Positions 28,233-36,316 are shown, counted from the first letter of the stretch. The stretch: 38,107 nt of DNA from Methanobrevibacter sp. (GCA_017434525.1 JAFRFD010000003.1:1-38107), one strand, 5' to 3'. The notes: generated from the sequence alone by a model not told the origin. Translations and numbers: made by a program.

Positions 28233-29015
28233 CTAAAAATAAAATAAAGCCACTGCCATAAACAATAATGAAAACAAACGGCCAACCTCATTACTCATTC
28301 CCAATACGTCACCGTTAGCCAGTACAAAATTGCGCCTTGCAACAATAGCTATGATAATGCCGCTGACCATAGCGCCGACAACACCCATCATGCCGACAGT
28401 GCCGCCCAACAATCCTGCGATGATTCCAATTAGAATTGTGGATATGAAATAATTGGCAATATTGGTCTCATTTATAAAATAGCTTCCAATTCCTGGAGTC
28501 AACGGTTTAGACAAAAGTGCAGTAGTTAAAAGAGAAGTTTTTGCAGCCATCTCACAGATTATGATTCCAAATATGAAGTTATAATCCAAAATATTGTACA
28601 AACCGCCAATAGTCAGACTGGCCACCAGAAATAGGGTTGCAACGCCCCCCGCACCAACGGAAGAATCTTTCATGACCATTATCTTCTTTTCAGGTTCTCC
28701 ATGAACCATGACACCGTCCGCCATGTCCATCACGCCGTCAAGATGGTTGTAACCTGTAATGAGCATTAGGAATGCATAAACGATTGCTGCTGTGAAAAAT
28801 GAATTCAAATGTAAAAATTCGATTGAAACATATCCGCAAACCGCCGCCAGGATTCCGATGAATATATGCAAAAACGGCCAGCACCATGTGAGCTTGGTCA
28901 TGTACTCGATTGAAGTGTAAACCCTAATCGGAAGTATTGTTGAAAATGTCAGAAGTCCCAAAAGAGACCTTATTGGTGAGAATTCCTCATCCTGAAAGTA
29001 ATCGTCGTTTTCCAT
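28233..29015 (-). CDS. cobS: Cobalamin-5'-phosphate synthase CobS (adenosylcobinamide-GDP ribazoletransferase)
   Basis: Integral membrane enzyme that joins adenosyl-GDP-cobinamide with alpha-ribazole (phosphate) in the last steps of cobamide assembly. The protein is about 260 aa with several hydrophobic helices. The family motif YNHLDGVMDMADGVMVHG lies near residue 90. I prefer the ATG at 29015 because the GAGGA Shine-Dalgarno directly abuts an earlier ATG at 29021 that overlaps the cobZ stop (ATGA). The partner upstream acts in the same pathway. Confidence 0.94.
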   Translation of the reverse strand: MENDDYFQDEEFSPIRSLLGLLTFSTILPIRVYTSIEYMTKLTWCWPFLHIFIGILAAVCGYVSIEFLHLNSFFTAAIVYAFLMLITGYNHLDGVMDMADGVMVHGEPEKKIMVMKDSSVGAGGVATLFLVASLTIGGLYNILDYNFIFGIIICEMAAKTSLLTTALLSKPLTPGIGSYFINETNIANYFISTILIGIIAGLLGGTVGMMGVVGAMVSGIIIAIVARRNFVLANGDVLGMSNEVGRLFSLLFMAVALFYF

Positions 29016-29017
29016 AA

Positions 29018-30100
29018 TCATTCCTCGAATATTTTAGACATGCATCCTGCAATCAGGCCCGCAAAAATGTCATCCAGCATAGGAGGCAATCCATAGATTA
29101 TTCCAGGCTTTGCCTCATCATATCTTTTGAAATTGAATGTTGCCTTGGTTCCGGCAATCTGGTTTGAAATGGCAATGCCCAACACCTCATCTGTGTAGAA
29201 ATAATCCGGATCATCACTTATGTCAACTTCCCTGATGTGATTTCCGGCCAAATCCTGTTCGGTTCTCATTGCGGCCACCAAAAGGGCAATGACATTAATA
29301 TCAGTCAATGATTTCAGGATTTGAGCTTCCATTTTGGCCTCAAGCTCATCAGTCACTTCGACACCTTCCACAAGTTCCATTCCGGCTTCCACCAAATCGC
29401 CAATAAGTATTCCTTCAGATACGAAATAGTCCAATATTCCAAAGGTCAGATCTGATTTTTCAAATGCGTCCTCCAGACTTATTTCAACCGCATCCTCAAG
29501 CCTTATTTTCAACTCATCAAAATCAATCTTGTCATACAGCGCATTGTTGATGTCCAGAATTTCACCGTCACCGTTAACATTGGACAGGACCGCCAAAAAG
29601 TCACTTTTATTTAAAATATTTTGGATATGTAACGGCAGGGCCATGTTTGCCAGTGCCTTTGCCTTGGCGTTGGTGACAATCCTAAAGATTTTAAGCAAAT
29701 CGCGAGGAGATATGGTCCTGTCGATGTAAATCACATGGCTTATGTTGATTCTTGCATCCCTAAATCCTTTTGCGGAATTGGCAACCTGCAGATTATCTGT
29801 GAAATCCTCAACGACAACATCATTTGATATAAAAGTAAAAATGGTCAAATCACCATAGGTATTTTCAAAATAGTCCAGACTGTCTGTTGCCTGTGCAATA
29901 TAGGAACCCTGAAGCTGGTTGAAAGCCTCGGCCCTTTTTGCGGTCGGCCCAAATTCATTTTTGGCATTTAGTATATTGACGTTTTCAATAATGTCAATGC
30001 CGTCGCTTACCGTAAAGTCGCTTAAAGCCAAAAAATGATTCGGATTGTTAATGCAGATTCCATAATCTTTTTCTATGACGTTGATGTTATCGTTTACCAT
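29018..30100 (-). CDS. CobZ-type alpha-ribazole phosphatase with N-terminal CbiZ-like domain
   Basis: A 360-aa two-domain protein. The C-terminal half (about 210-360) matches the PgpA fold used by archaeal Cob[20 protein letters not shown] and [21 protein letters not shown]. The N-terminal half resembles adenosylcobinamide amidohydrolase CbiZ around [20 protein letters not shown], but the Gly/Thr-rich ATGTGTD-type segment expected downstream is replaced by NKSDFLAVL. The CbiZ activity may therefore be lost. The overlap with cobS supports a cobamide role over phosphatidylglycerophosphatase. The symbol is left blank because the two-domain naming is uncertain. Confidence 0.8.
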   Translation of the reverse strand: MVNDNINVIEKDYGICINNPNHFLALSDFTVSDGIDIIENVNILNAKNEFGPTAKRAEAFNQLQGSYIAQATDSLDYFENTYGDLTIFTFISNDVVVEDFTDNLQVANSAKGFRDARINISHVIYIDRTISPRDLLKIFRIVTNAKAKALANMALPLHIQNILNKSDFLAVLSNVNGDGEILDINNALYDKIDFDELKIRLEDAVEISLEDAFEKSDLTFGILDYFVSEGILIGDLVEAGMELVEGVEVTDELEAKMEAQILKSLTDINVIALLVAAMRTEQDLAGNHIREVDISDDPDYFYTDEVLGIAISNQIAGTKATFNFKRYDEAKPGIIYGLPPMLDDIFAGLIAGCMSKIFEE

Positions 30101-30125
30101 ACTAATGACCCAACCTTATCAGTAA

Positions 30126-30160
30126 CATATAATATATTAATCATTTAATTTATACTTAAT
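30126..30160. promoter_or_regulatory. Divergent promoters of cobZ-cobS and larC-queC
   Basis: The minus-strand TTAATATATTATATG at about 30126-30140 is placed for cobZ (start 30100). The plus-strand AATTTATACTTAAT at about 30146-30159 is placed for larC (start 30189). The boxes are almost back to back, so transcription of the two operons may interfere. Confidence 0.4.
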
Positions 30161-30188
30161 ATTAAAGAAACTTAAATGGAATTAAATT

Positions 30189-31358
30189 ATGACAATCATT
30201 ATTGACCCACAATCCAGTGGAATAGCTGGAAATATGATAATAGGTGCTTTGGTCGATTTGGGCGCCGATTCTAAGAAATTAAAAGAAATCATGGAGAAAT
30301 CCGCAAAGGAATTTGGAAAAATCGAAGTAAAATTTGATAAAATCACAAAACACGGAATATCCTCAACCTTTTGTCATGTGGAAATGCTTGAAAATAAGCC
30401 CCCAATCAACTATCCGGAGTTTATTCAAAAGATTGAAAGCCTTAACATTGATGATAAGGTTAAAAAGACATCAATCAACGTATTCAAAAGGATTGGAGAG
30501 GCCGAGGCAAAAGTGCACGGAAAAACTTTAGAAGAAGTTCATTTTCATGAAGTCGGAGCAAGTGACGCAGTGGCGGATGTAATCGGGTCAATATATGCAT
30601 ACCATTCACTTAACCTTGACAGGCAAAAAACAATCGGACTGCCAATAGCTGTGGGAGGCGGAAGAGTGAAAACCGCCCACGGAACAATCCCAGTTCCGGC
30701 ACCGGCAGTCGTTGAAATCCTAAAGGATGCAAAAATGGTTGGAGGACCTGTTGATTCAGAGCTTGCAACACCGACAGGATGTGCAATCTATGCAGAGATA
30801 TGTGATGAAATCAAAGAGTTCATACCACTCATCAAGCCCAAAAAGGTTGCCTATGGAGCGGGAAAGAAAGACTTTGACCATCCGAATGTCTTAAGGATAA
30901 TCGAAACCAGTGATGTTAGTGAAAGCGATGAGATTGACGTCATAGAGACAAATATTGATCATCTCACCGGCGAGGAAATCGGATACCTGTTTGACAAGCT
31001 CCTTGAGGAAGGGGCAAGCGACGTGTCCATAACTCCAATAATAATGAAGAAAAACAGGCAGGGAAGTCTTTTAAAAGTGATTTCCGCCCGCAAAAATAGG
31101 GAACATCTACTCGACACAATTTTCAAGGAGACAGGAAGTCTAGGCATCAGAATAGCTCCAAATCTGCACAGAGGCATAGCCAAAAGGGAGTTCATTAAAA
31201 AGGAATATGAAATTGAAGGCAAAACCTATGAAGTGACATTCAAAATAGGCTATGTCAATGGCGAAATAATCTCCTCAAGACCGGAATATGAAGATTTAAA
31301 AAGAATTGCTGAAGACAGCGGTTTGGCTTTAAAGGAAATTAAGGAGTTGGTGAAATGA
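30189..31358 (+). CDS. larC: LarC-type nickel pincer cofactor biosynthesis protein (DUF111)
   Basis: LarC is the CTP-dependent nickel insertase for the nickel-pincer nucleotide cofactor of lactate racemase-type enzymes. The protein is 389 aa in one uninterrupted frame. The opening IDPQSSGIAGNMIIGALVDLGA, the histidine-rich EEVHFHEVGASDAVADVIGS and GTIPVPAPAVVEIL are characteristic. No larB, larE or larA-like gene is nearby. The stop overlaps the queC start (ATGA). Confidence 0.9.
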   Translation: MTIIIDPQSSGIAGNMIIGALVDLGADSKKLKEIMEKSAKEFGKIEVKFDKITKHGISSTFCHVEMLENKPPINYPEFIQKIESLNIDDKVKKTSINVFKRIGEAEAKVHGKTLEEVHFHEVGASDAVADVIGSIYAYHSLNLDRQKTIGLPIAVGGGRVKTAHGTIPVPAPAVVEILKDAKMVGGPVDSELATPTGCAIYAEICDEIKEFIPLIKPKKVAYGAGKKDFDHPNVLRIIETSDVSESDEIDVIETNIDHLTGEEIGYLFDKLLEEGASDVSITPIIMKKNRQGSLLKVISARKNREHLLDTIFKETGSLGIRIAPNLHRGIAKREFIKKEYEIEGKTYEVTFKIGYVNGEIISSRPEYEDLKRIAEDSGLALKEIKELVK

Positions 31359-32032
31359 AAAAAGCCATATCTGTTTTATCCGGAGGCCTTGACTGTACCG
31401 TATCAACAAGTGTTTTTGCAAAAGATTGGAAAATCCATGCGATAACATTTGATTATGGTCAAAAAGCGTTCAAAAGAGAATTGAAAGCTGCAGAGGAAAT
31501 CTGTGAGAAAATGGGCTGGACCCATGAAGTCATTGAGCTTCCATGGCTTTCAAAAATAAGCACATCAAGTCTAAATACTGCCGAAGAAATTCCGGAAGTG
31601 TCCTTCAATGATTTGGATGATATCGAAAAAAGCAGCGAAACCGCAAGCAGCGTTTGGGTTCCGGCACGAAACATGGTGTTTACATCAATTGCAATATCAT
31701 ACGCCGAAAGCATCGGTGCTGAGAAAATAATTGTCGGATGGGATGCTGAAGAGGCAGCAACATTTCCAGACAATTCAAAGGAATTTTTAAATGCATTCAA
31801 TGAACTGATTGGTGCAGGTTCACCGGAAAATATAAAAATTGAAGCACCAGCCATTGATTTGAGCAAAGAGGAAATAGTGAAATTAGGAGTTGAAGTTGGT
31901 GCTCCAATGGAATTAAGTTATTCCTGTTATAAAGGAGGCGACAAACATTGTGGTGTTTGTGAAAGTTGCATGAGACGTAAACGGGCATTCAAACAACTTG
32001 GAATAGATGACTTAACTGAATATGAGGACTAA
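31355..32032 (+). CDS. queC: 7-cyano-7-deazaguanine synthase QueC
   Basis: Makes preQ0 from 7-carboxy-7-deazaguanine with ATP and ammonia; in archaea preQ0 is the precursor of archaeosine in tRNA. The protein is 225 aa. The PP-loop is SGGLDC at residues 9-14, where the usual last residue is Ser. The C-terminal zinc site is C-x(8)-C-x2-C-x2-C (SYSCYKGGDKHCGVCESCMRRKRAF). It is translationally coupled to larC and shares stop-codon bases with the convergent VWA gene. Confidence 0.92.
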   Translation: MKKAISVLSGGLDCTVSTSVFAKDWKIHAITFDYGQKAFKRELKAAEEICEKMGWTHEVIELPWLSKISTSSLNTAEEIPEVSFNDLDDIEKSSETASSVWVPARNMVFTSIAISYAESIGAEKIIVGWDAEEAATFPDNSKEFLNAFNELIGAGSPENIKIEAPAIDLSKEEIVKLGVEVGAPMELSYSCYKGGDKHCGVCESCMRRKRAFKQLGIDDLTEYED

Positions 32033-32643
32033 TCATATTTTTCTAATTTTTGTTTCCAGTTTGCATCATCCAAAGAAACGTTTTCCCTTAAGCAATTTGA
32101 GGCAATGTCTACAGAATCATACAGTGCTCCGATTCCTTTTTTAGATTTTCTGTAATTGGCAACATGACTGTCCCTAATGCCTATGCTGCGTGCTTCAGAA
32201 TAGGAGTCAATATCTGCACCAATGAAAATGAATTCCCAATTGTGATTGTCAATCATGCTTTTAATTTGAGGTTTTGAAAATTCTACTGAAGAATTTTCCA
32301 TGCCGTCGGTCATTATGACAAAGAGAACCTTATTGTCAATCTCCTTATCGAGAGTTGTTATTGTTCTTCCGATGGCATCTAAAAGGGCAGTTGATCCCCT
32401 GACAAAGTATTCGTTTCTTGTGAGTTTTTTGACATCATGAATGGATTTTCTTTTGTATAATACATCATATCCATGGTCAAAAAGAATTGTTGTTACTCGG
32501 GTGTTGCCTTCCTTAGCTTTTTCTTTTTCAATGAAGGAATTGAATCCTCCGATTGTATCTTCTTCGAAGCCATACATGGATCCGCTTCTATCGATTAAAA
32601 ATATCAAATCCAAATCTTCTATTTTTGGCATGACTTTAACCAT
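32029..32643 (-). CDS. VWA-domain protein with complete MIDAS site
   Basis: A 204-aa protein that is essentially one von Willebrand factor A domain. The metal site is intact: D18-x-S20-x-S22 (DRSGSM), T85 (RGSTALLD) and D113 (MTDGMENSS). There is no signal peptide or membrane segment, so it should act inside the cell, probably as a metal-dependent protein-binding module. The ATG at 32643 follows GGGAAGTGAT. Its promoter carries a 20-bp site related to one at the M48 protease gene upstream. The partner is unknown. Confidence 0.88.
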   Translation of the reverse strand: MVKVMPKIEDLDLIFLIDRSGSMYGFEEDTIGGFNSFIEKEKAKEGNTRVTTILFDHGYDVLYKRKSIHDVKKLTRNEYFVRGSTALLDAIGRTITTLDKEIDNKVLFVIMTDGMENSSVEFSKPQIKSMIDNHNWEFIFIGADIDSYSEARSIGIRDSHVANYRKSKKGIGALYDSVDIASNCLRENVSLDDANWKQKLEKYD

Positions 32644-32688
32644 TTATATCACTTCCCAATATTTTTTCAAGGTTTTCAATACGGCGTT

Positions 32689-32708
32689 GTTAATAAATTG
32701 TTATTAAC
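32689..32708. promoter_or_regulatory. Inverted repeat (operator candidate) in the VWA promoter
   Basis: GTTAATAAATTGTTATTAAC is a perfect 8-bp inverted repeat around 4 nt. Its minus-strand reading agrees with the site at 34097-34116 at 17 of 20 positions by my alignment. It lies just downstream of a minus-strand TATA-like TTAATATATTG (32716-32726), covering the expected transcription start. That is a repressor position. Confidence 0.55.
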
Positions 32709-32778
32709 TTACACACAATATATTAACCATAGGAAGTATATAAAGTTAACGGAAATTAAAAAAATGAATAAAAAAAAG

Positions 32779-33069
32779 TTATTTTAAATCTTTTAAAATG
32801 GTCTTACCATCATCAGAAAGCCTATAAAGACGCCCTTTCTTATATTCCGGATTAATACATTCCAAAAGACCCAGTTTTCTCAATTGAGTTAAAACATTTG
32901 AAATATGATTGGGCAATATATTGCAATCAATGGCTATGTCTCTTGGCATCTTAACATCACCATCGGACAAATCCCTTAAAACATTGACCCGATAAGATGA
33001 CCTGTTGATAAATTTGACAAGATCATCGTATTCCATAACATCATCTGAATTAGATTCCTTATCTGCCAT
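32779..33069 (-). CDS. Winged-helix transcriptional regulator (ArsR-like fold)
   Basis: A 96-aa DNA-binding protein, start at 33069 (MADKESN), chosen because GGAGGAG lies 2-3 nt upstream of it; a longer opening to 33108 would run through the end of the protease gene. Residues about 15-90 form a winged helix: FINRSSYRVNVLRDL, the recognition-helix region LPNHISNVLTQLRKLGLLECI and the wing KGRLYRLSDDGK. It sits between the M48 gene and the VWA gene, both of which have a shared operator-like site. It is the obvious candidate regulator. Confidence 0.88.
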   Translation of the reverse strand: MADKESNSDDVMEYDDLVKFINRSSYRVNVLRDLSDGDVKMPRDIAIDCNILPNHISNVLTQLRKLGLLECINPEYKKGRLYRLSDDGKTILKDLK

Positions 33070-33080
33070 ATTCTCCTCCA

Positions 33081-34094
33081 TTAAAGTTTGTTTCCGCAAT
33101 TGGTGCAAAATTTATCCCCACTGGAAATAGGTGTGCCGCATTTAGGACATAGCCGATTATCCTCAATTTTGGCGCCGCAATTAGTGCAAAATTTAGAATC
33201 ACCTTCAATTTTAGCGCCGCAACTTTGACAGAACATGCTGTTGTCATCGGCCAAATGAGAAGATTTGAATTCCTCTTTTGGTTTAGGCACATCACTTAAA
33301 ACAGGCTGGGAGTAAAAATCCTTTTGATTTTGGATTTCAAAAATCAGTTCATTCATAACCGCTATCCTTTTTGAATCGGACGGATGGGTTGAAAAAAAGT
33401 CATGACTATTGGGATTTCCGCCAGCCATTGACTGCCAGAATGCAGGAATTGAAGAGATGTCATAACCTGCCCAATGAATTATCATCATTCCCAGCTTATC
33501 AGCTTCGAGCTCCTGGTCTCTTCCCCAAGGATTCAATAAGAAAAATTGAGACCCTACGCTTGCCACGTTGGTGGCTGCCCTTGTAAGGCTGCCAATACCT
33601 CCCAATCCTACCAAATCAAGCGCAAAGCTTCCAATCCAAGCGGCGGAAGTGACTGCATTTTGAGCATTTTGGGCACTTGCCCTGGTTCGGGAGTGGTCAA
33701 GAAGAGCATGAGCCATTTCATGGCCTAAAATAAATGCAACCTTCTCTTCAGTGTTTGCAACTGAAAGAATACCGGAAAACATTATGATTTTGCCTCCAGG
33801 CATGCAGAATGCATTGACGGTATCGTCTGCAACCAAATGAAAATCCCATTCATAGTAATCCTCAGTATAGTCGCTGCGCCCGATTTGCGCCAGGTAATTT
33901 TCAACTGCTTGAATTAGCCTGATGGCCACATTTCTGACTATTTGGCCATTTTGAGTATCATCCAGAAGTTGTGCTTGACTGATCATCCCATAATATTCAT
34001 TATAGGACTCCTGAAGAAACTTATCGTCATTTACGATATCAAAATGAGATTTTCCAGTGAACGGATTAATCTTGCTCCTATCATCTTTTGCCAT
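33081..34094 (-). CDS. M48-family metalloprotease with two C-terminal zinc ribbons
   Basis: A 337-aa predicted zinc protease. The active site is H125-E-M-A-H129, with the third ligand likely E197 (ELEAD). MPGGKIIMFSGIL just before it is the substrate-edge strand typical of M48. The C terminus carries four CxxC pairs (C289/292, C303/306, C316/319, C330/333), making two zinc ribbons. There is no signal peptide, and only a weak hydrophobic stretch near 150-188, so the enzyme may be cytoplasmic or peripheral. It is co-directional with the wHTH gene 11 nt downstream. Confidence 0.9.
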   Translation of the reverse strand: MAKDDRSKINPFTGKSHFDIVNDDKFLQESYNEYYGMISQAQLLDDTQNGQIVRNVAIRLIQAVENYLAQIGRSDYTEDYYEWDFHLVADDTVNAFCMPGGKIIMFSGILSVANTEEKVAFILGHEMAHALLDHSRTRASAQNAQNAVTSAAWIGSFALDLVGLGGIGSLTRAATNVASVGSQFFLLNPWGRDQELEADKLGMMIIHWAGYDISSIPAFWQSMAGGNPNSHDFFSTHPSDSKRIAVMNELIFEIQNQKDFYSQPVLSDVPKPKEEFKSSHLADDNSMFCQSCGAKIEGDSKFCTNCGAKIEDNRLCPKCGTPISSGDKFCTNCGNKL

Positions 34095-34096
34095 AG

Positions 34097-34116
34097 TTAT
34101 TAATATGTTATTAACA
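34097..34116. promoter_or_regulatory. Operator candidate at the M48 protease start
   Basis: The minus strand reads GTTAATAACATATTAATAAC, ending 2 nt before the ATG. It follows directly on a TATA-like TTAAATATATTG (about 34116-34127), so it covers the expected transcription start. It matches the VWA promoter site closely. It is built of two TTAATAAC-like halves in direct orientation with partial inverted symmetry. Confidence 0.5.
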
Positions 34117-34220
34117 ATATATTTAACTTTCGCCTAAAATTGAAAAAATTCAAGAACATGAATAATGAATTAATGCTTAAAACAAGTTTATGTTTGTAAC
34201 GACTTTTTTGAACTTGAAAT

Positions 34221-35216
34221 TCACTTTTCAAAATCAATTAAACAGACGCTTGACTTTTTCCAGTAACAATTATTGCATGTTTTGCATTCAGACTGCCCGT
34301 TTCCTTCATTCTTCCACCCAGTTAAGAAACTGTGGCTTCTGACAAATGGACGATACATTGACAAAAACTCAATATTTGTACCGTTCAATAGATTTTGAAT
34401 GCTATCCATATCAGACCATCCGCCACCTAAAACGACGGGAATATCCACTTCGCCAGCTACCTTATCTGCAAAATCAACCAGCATGTTTTCATTTGACTGG
34501 CCTTTTCTGAAATATTGTGGAGACAGGAATTTGGTAATCTGCAAACTGTCCGCACCATTTTCGGCAAGTATTTTGCATATTTCCAGAGAGTCATCAGCGT
34601 CCTGATACAAATTTACCTTACAGTGAACATGCAAATCTGTGGTTTGTTTAATTAGCTTAATGATTTCTAAAATCATCCTCACACGATTGAATGTGTTTCC
34701 ACCATAGTTATCGTTTCTTTGATTTTCAAAAGGATCCATAACCCTTGACAAGTAATAGTTATTTCCAATGTTCAGTTGAATTCCATCAAAACCCGCAAAT
34801 GCTACCTTTTTGGCAGCCACAACATAATCGGATTGGATTGTCCTTATATCCTCAATTGTCAAATCATTGACTTCCATCATCTGTTTTCCATTGACATTGC
34901 AGTTGATGAAACCTATCTGTGCAAAAATGGGAGTGTCGAAATCATGAACCGTGTCTGTTAGCTCCTTAAATTCCTTAATGAAATAAGGATAATTAATGTA
35001 GTGAGAATAATCGCTGAATCTGTCATGAGAATACATTGAGACTAGCTCAGTTACAATCAGTCCAACATTGTTTTTAGCCAATTCCTCATATCTGTCAAAG
35101 ATTTCGGAAGTTAAATTTTTTTGAGATTCGTTTTCGGATTCCCACAATCCGGACCTGATGATGCGGCTTTTGAGATTGAATCCGCCAAATTTTGTGTTAT
35201 CGAATATGCTTTTCAT
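34221..35216 (-). CDS. Old Yellow Enzyme-like NADH:flavin oxidoreductase, copy 1
   Basis: An FMN-dependent TIM-barrel oxidoreductase of 331 aa. The opening LKSRIIRSGLWES, the central FENQRNDNYGGNTFNR and the C-terminal FMN phosphate segment VVLGGG...FLSMYRPF are diagnostic. The substrate-binding His-x-x-His/Asn pair of the family is N-x-x-N here (QLNIGNNYYL). The end carries C-x2-C-x2-C-x7-C (CKTCNNC to SSVC), a possible Fe-S site as in dienoyl-CoA reductase relatives. There is no NADPH domain. The gene has its own TATA box and GTAA-N8-TTAC site and is probably leaderless. Confidence 0.9.
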   Translation of the reverse strand: MKSIFDNTKFGGFNLKSRIIRSGLWESENESQKNLTSEIFDRYEELAKNNVGLIVTELVSMYSHDRFSDYSHYINYPYFIKEFKELTDTVHDFDTPIFAQIGFINCNVNGKQMMEVNDLTIEDIRTIQSDYVVAAKKVAFAGFDGIQLNIGNNYYLSRVMDPFENQRNDNYGGNTFNRVRMILEIIKLIKQTTDLHVHCKVNLYQDADDSLEICKILAENGADSLQITKFLSPQYFRKGQSNENMLVDFADKVAGEVDIPVVLGGGWSDMDSIQNLLNGTNIEFLSMYRPFVRSHSFLTGWKNEGNGQSECKTCNNCYWKKSSVCLIDFEK

Positions 35217-35236
35217 GAAGTTACATTGTACAGATT

Positions 35237-35248
35237 AGTATAAAAAGG
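35237..35248 (-). promoter_or_regulatory. TATA box of OYE-like gene 1
   Basis: The minus strand reads CCTTTTTATACT here, centred about 26 nt before the ATG at 35216. The transcript would start at or within a few bases of the start codon, and no Shine-Dalgarno is present. The same TTTTTATACT box precedes gene copy 2. Confidence 0.6.
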
Positions 35249-35253
35249 CAAAA

Positions 35254-35269
35254 GTAATTCCGGAGTTAC
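35254..35269. promoter_or_regulatory. HxlR operator candidate, site A
   Basis: GTAATTCCGGAGTTAC is an inverted repeat (GTAA...TTAC with a TCCGGA centre). It lies 16 bp, measured from the G of the GTATAAAAAG box, upstream of OYE-like gene 1. That is immediately beyond the BRE position. Two further sites with the same ends are at 36301 and 36709. Confidence 0.7.
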
Positions 35270-35275
35270 CAATGC

Positions 35276-36262
35276 TTAATAATGATAGCATGTGCTAGTT
35301 TTTGTCCTGTAACAGTTATTGCACATCTTGCACCTTGATGTTCCATCACCAGATTCCTTCCATGACTTTAAGAAATCCTCCTGTGCCACAAACGGCCTGT
35401 ACATTGACAGAAATTCTATATCTGTTGCGTTCAATAGCTCATTCATATGGTTTTGGTTGGCAAATCCCCCTCCCAAAATGATTGGAACATCCACTTCCCC
35501 AATTAGATTTTGGCAAAATTCAACCAATTCGTCTTCATTTGATACGTCTTTGGTAAAATATAGGGGAGATAGGGGTTTTGTAACCTGAATGCTGTCGACA
35601 CCTACCTTTTCAAGCAGTTTGCATATTTCAATGCTTTGCCCAGCATCGATTCCTCCTTTTCTTCCATCGAATGCATTTACTTTACATCCAATGTGAAAAT
35701 CCAAATTGCTTTTCATCACCCTAACTAATTCCAAAACAATCCTCATCCTATTGAATGTGTTTCCACCATAATCATCTGATCTTTGATTGAAGTAGGGATT
35801 GATGAACTTTGATAAGAAAAAGTTATTTCCCAAAGCCAGCTGTATTCCGTCAAAACCTGCCAATTTAAGTTTTTGTGCCACAACAATGATGTCGGACTGG
35901 ATTTGGCGAATGTCGGCCATTGTCAAATCATTGATATCAATGTCCCAATCGATTCCACGGTTATATTTAATGAATTCGACCTGGGCTAAAATTGGAACAT
36001 CATGATTATGGGCAATTTCCGCTAACTTTTTAGCTTCGATTATGAATTGCGGGGAATTGCTTTTAAGGGAATATTCCGAAAACTTGTCTTTAGGATAAAT
36101 TGAGATTAGCTCTGTGATAATCAGTCCGACACCGCTTTCAGCAATGTTTTCATATTTTTCATAGACTTCGCCCATAGGCTGTGTTTGCCATAGCCCTGTT
36201 CTTACAACACGGCTTTTGAGCTTCAAATCACCAAACTGACAATTATCAAAAATATCTTTCAT
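35276..36262 (-). CDS. Old Yellow Enzyme-like NADH:flavin oxidoreductase, copy 2
   Basis: A 328-aa paralogue of the downstream gene, alignable along its full length (LKSRVVRTGLWQT, FNQRSDDYGGNTFNR, VPIILGGGFA, FLSMYRPFV). The family's His pair is replaced by A-x-x-N (QLALGNNFFL). The C-terminal C-x2-C-x2-C-x7-C (CKMCNNC to STC) is kept. The transcript is predicted to be leaderless. The promoter has the same TATA sequence and operator spacing as copy 1, so the duplication included the control region. Electrophilic enones, quinones or nitro compounds are possible substrates by family only. Confidence 0.9.
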   Translation of the reverse strand: MKDIFDNCQFGDLKLKSRVVRTGLWQTQPMGEVYEKYENIAESGVGLIITELISIYPKDKFSEYSLKSNSPQFIIEAKKLAEIAHNHDVPILAQVEFIKYNRGIDWDIDINDLTMADIRQIQSDIIVVAQKLKLAGFDGIQLALGNNFFLSKFINPYFNQRSDDYGGNTFNRMRIVLELVRVMKSNLDFHIGCKVNAFDGRKGGIDAGQSIEICKLLEKVGVDSIQVTKPLSPLYFTKDVSNEDELVEFCQNLIGEVDVPIILGGGFANQNHMNELLNATDIEFLSMYRPFVAQEDFLKSWKESGDGTSRCKMCNNCYRTKTSTCYHY

Positions 36263-36283
36263 GAATTAAGTTTTGAAAAGAAT

Positions 36284-36294
36284 AGTATAAAAAG
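36284..36294 (-). promoter_or_regulatory. TATA box of OYE-like gene 2
   Basis: The minus strand reads CTTTTTATACT, centred about 27 nt upstream of the ATG at 36262. It is the same box as in front of copy 1. Confidence 0.6.
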
Positions 36295-36300
36295 AGATTA

Positions 36301-36316
36301 GTAACTTCCAAATTAC
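36301..36316. promoter_or_regulatory. HxlR operator candidate, site B
   Basis: GTAACTTCCAAATTAC has the GTAA-N8-TTAC pattern and lies 16 bp from the G of the OYE gene 2 TATA element, exactly as at site A. It overlaps the stop codon of hxlR (36313-36315). Confidence 0.68.

Noticed and set aside
29018..29470. Phosphatidylglycerophosphatase A as the role of the cobZ-like gene
   Set aside because: The fold matches, but fusion with a CbiZ-like domain and overlap with cobS favour alpha-ribazole phosphate hydrolysis.
33070..33108. A longer start for the wHTH regulator
   Set aside because: It would begin inside the protease gene without an SD, whereas GGAGGAG sits correctly before the ATG at 33069.
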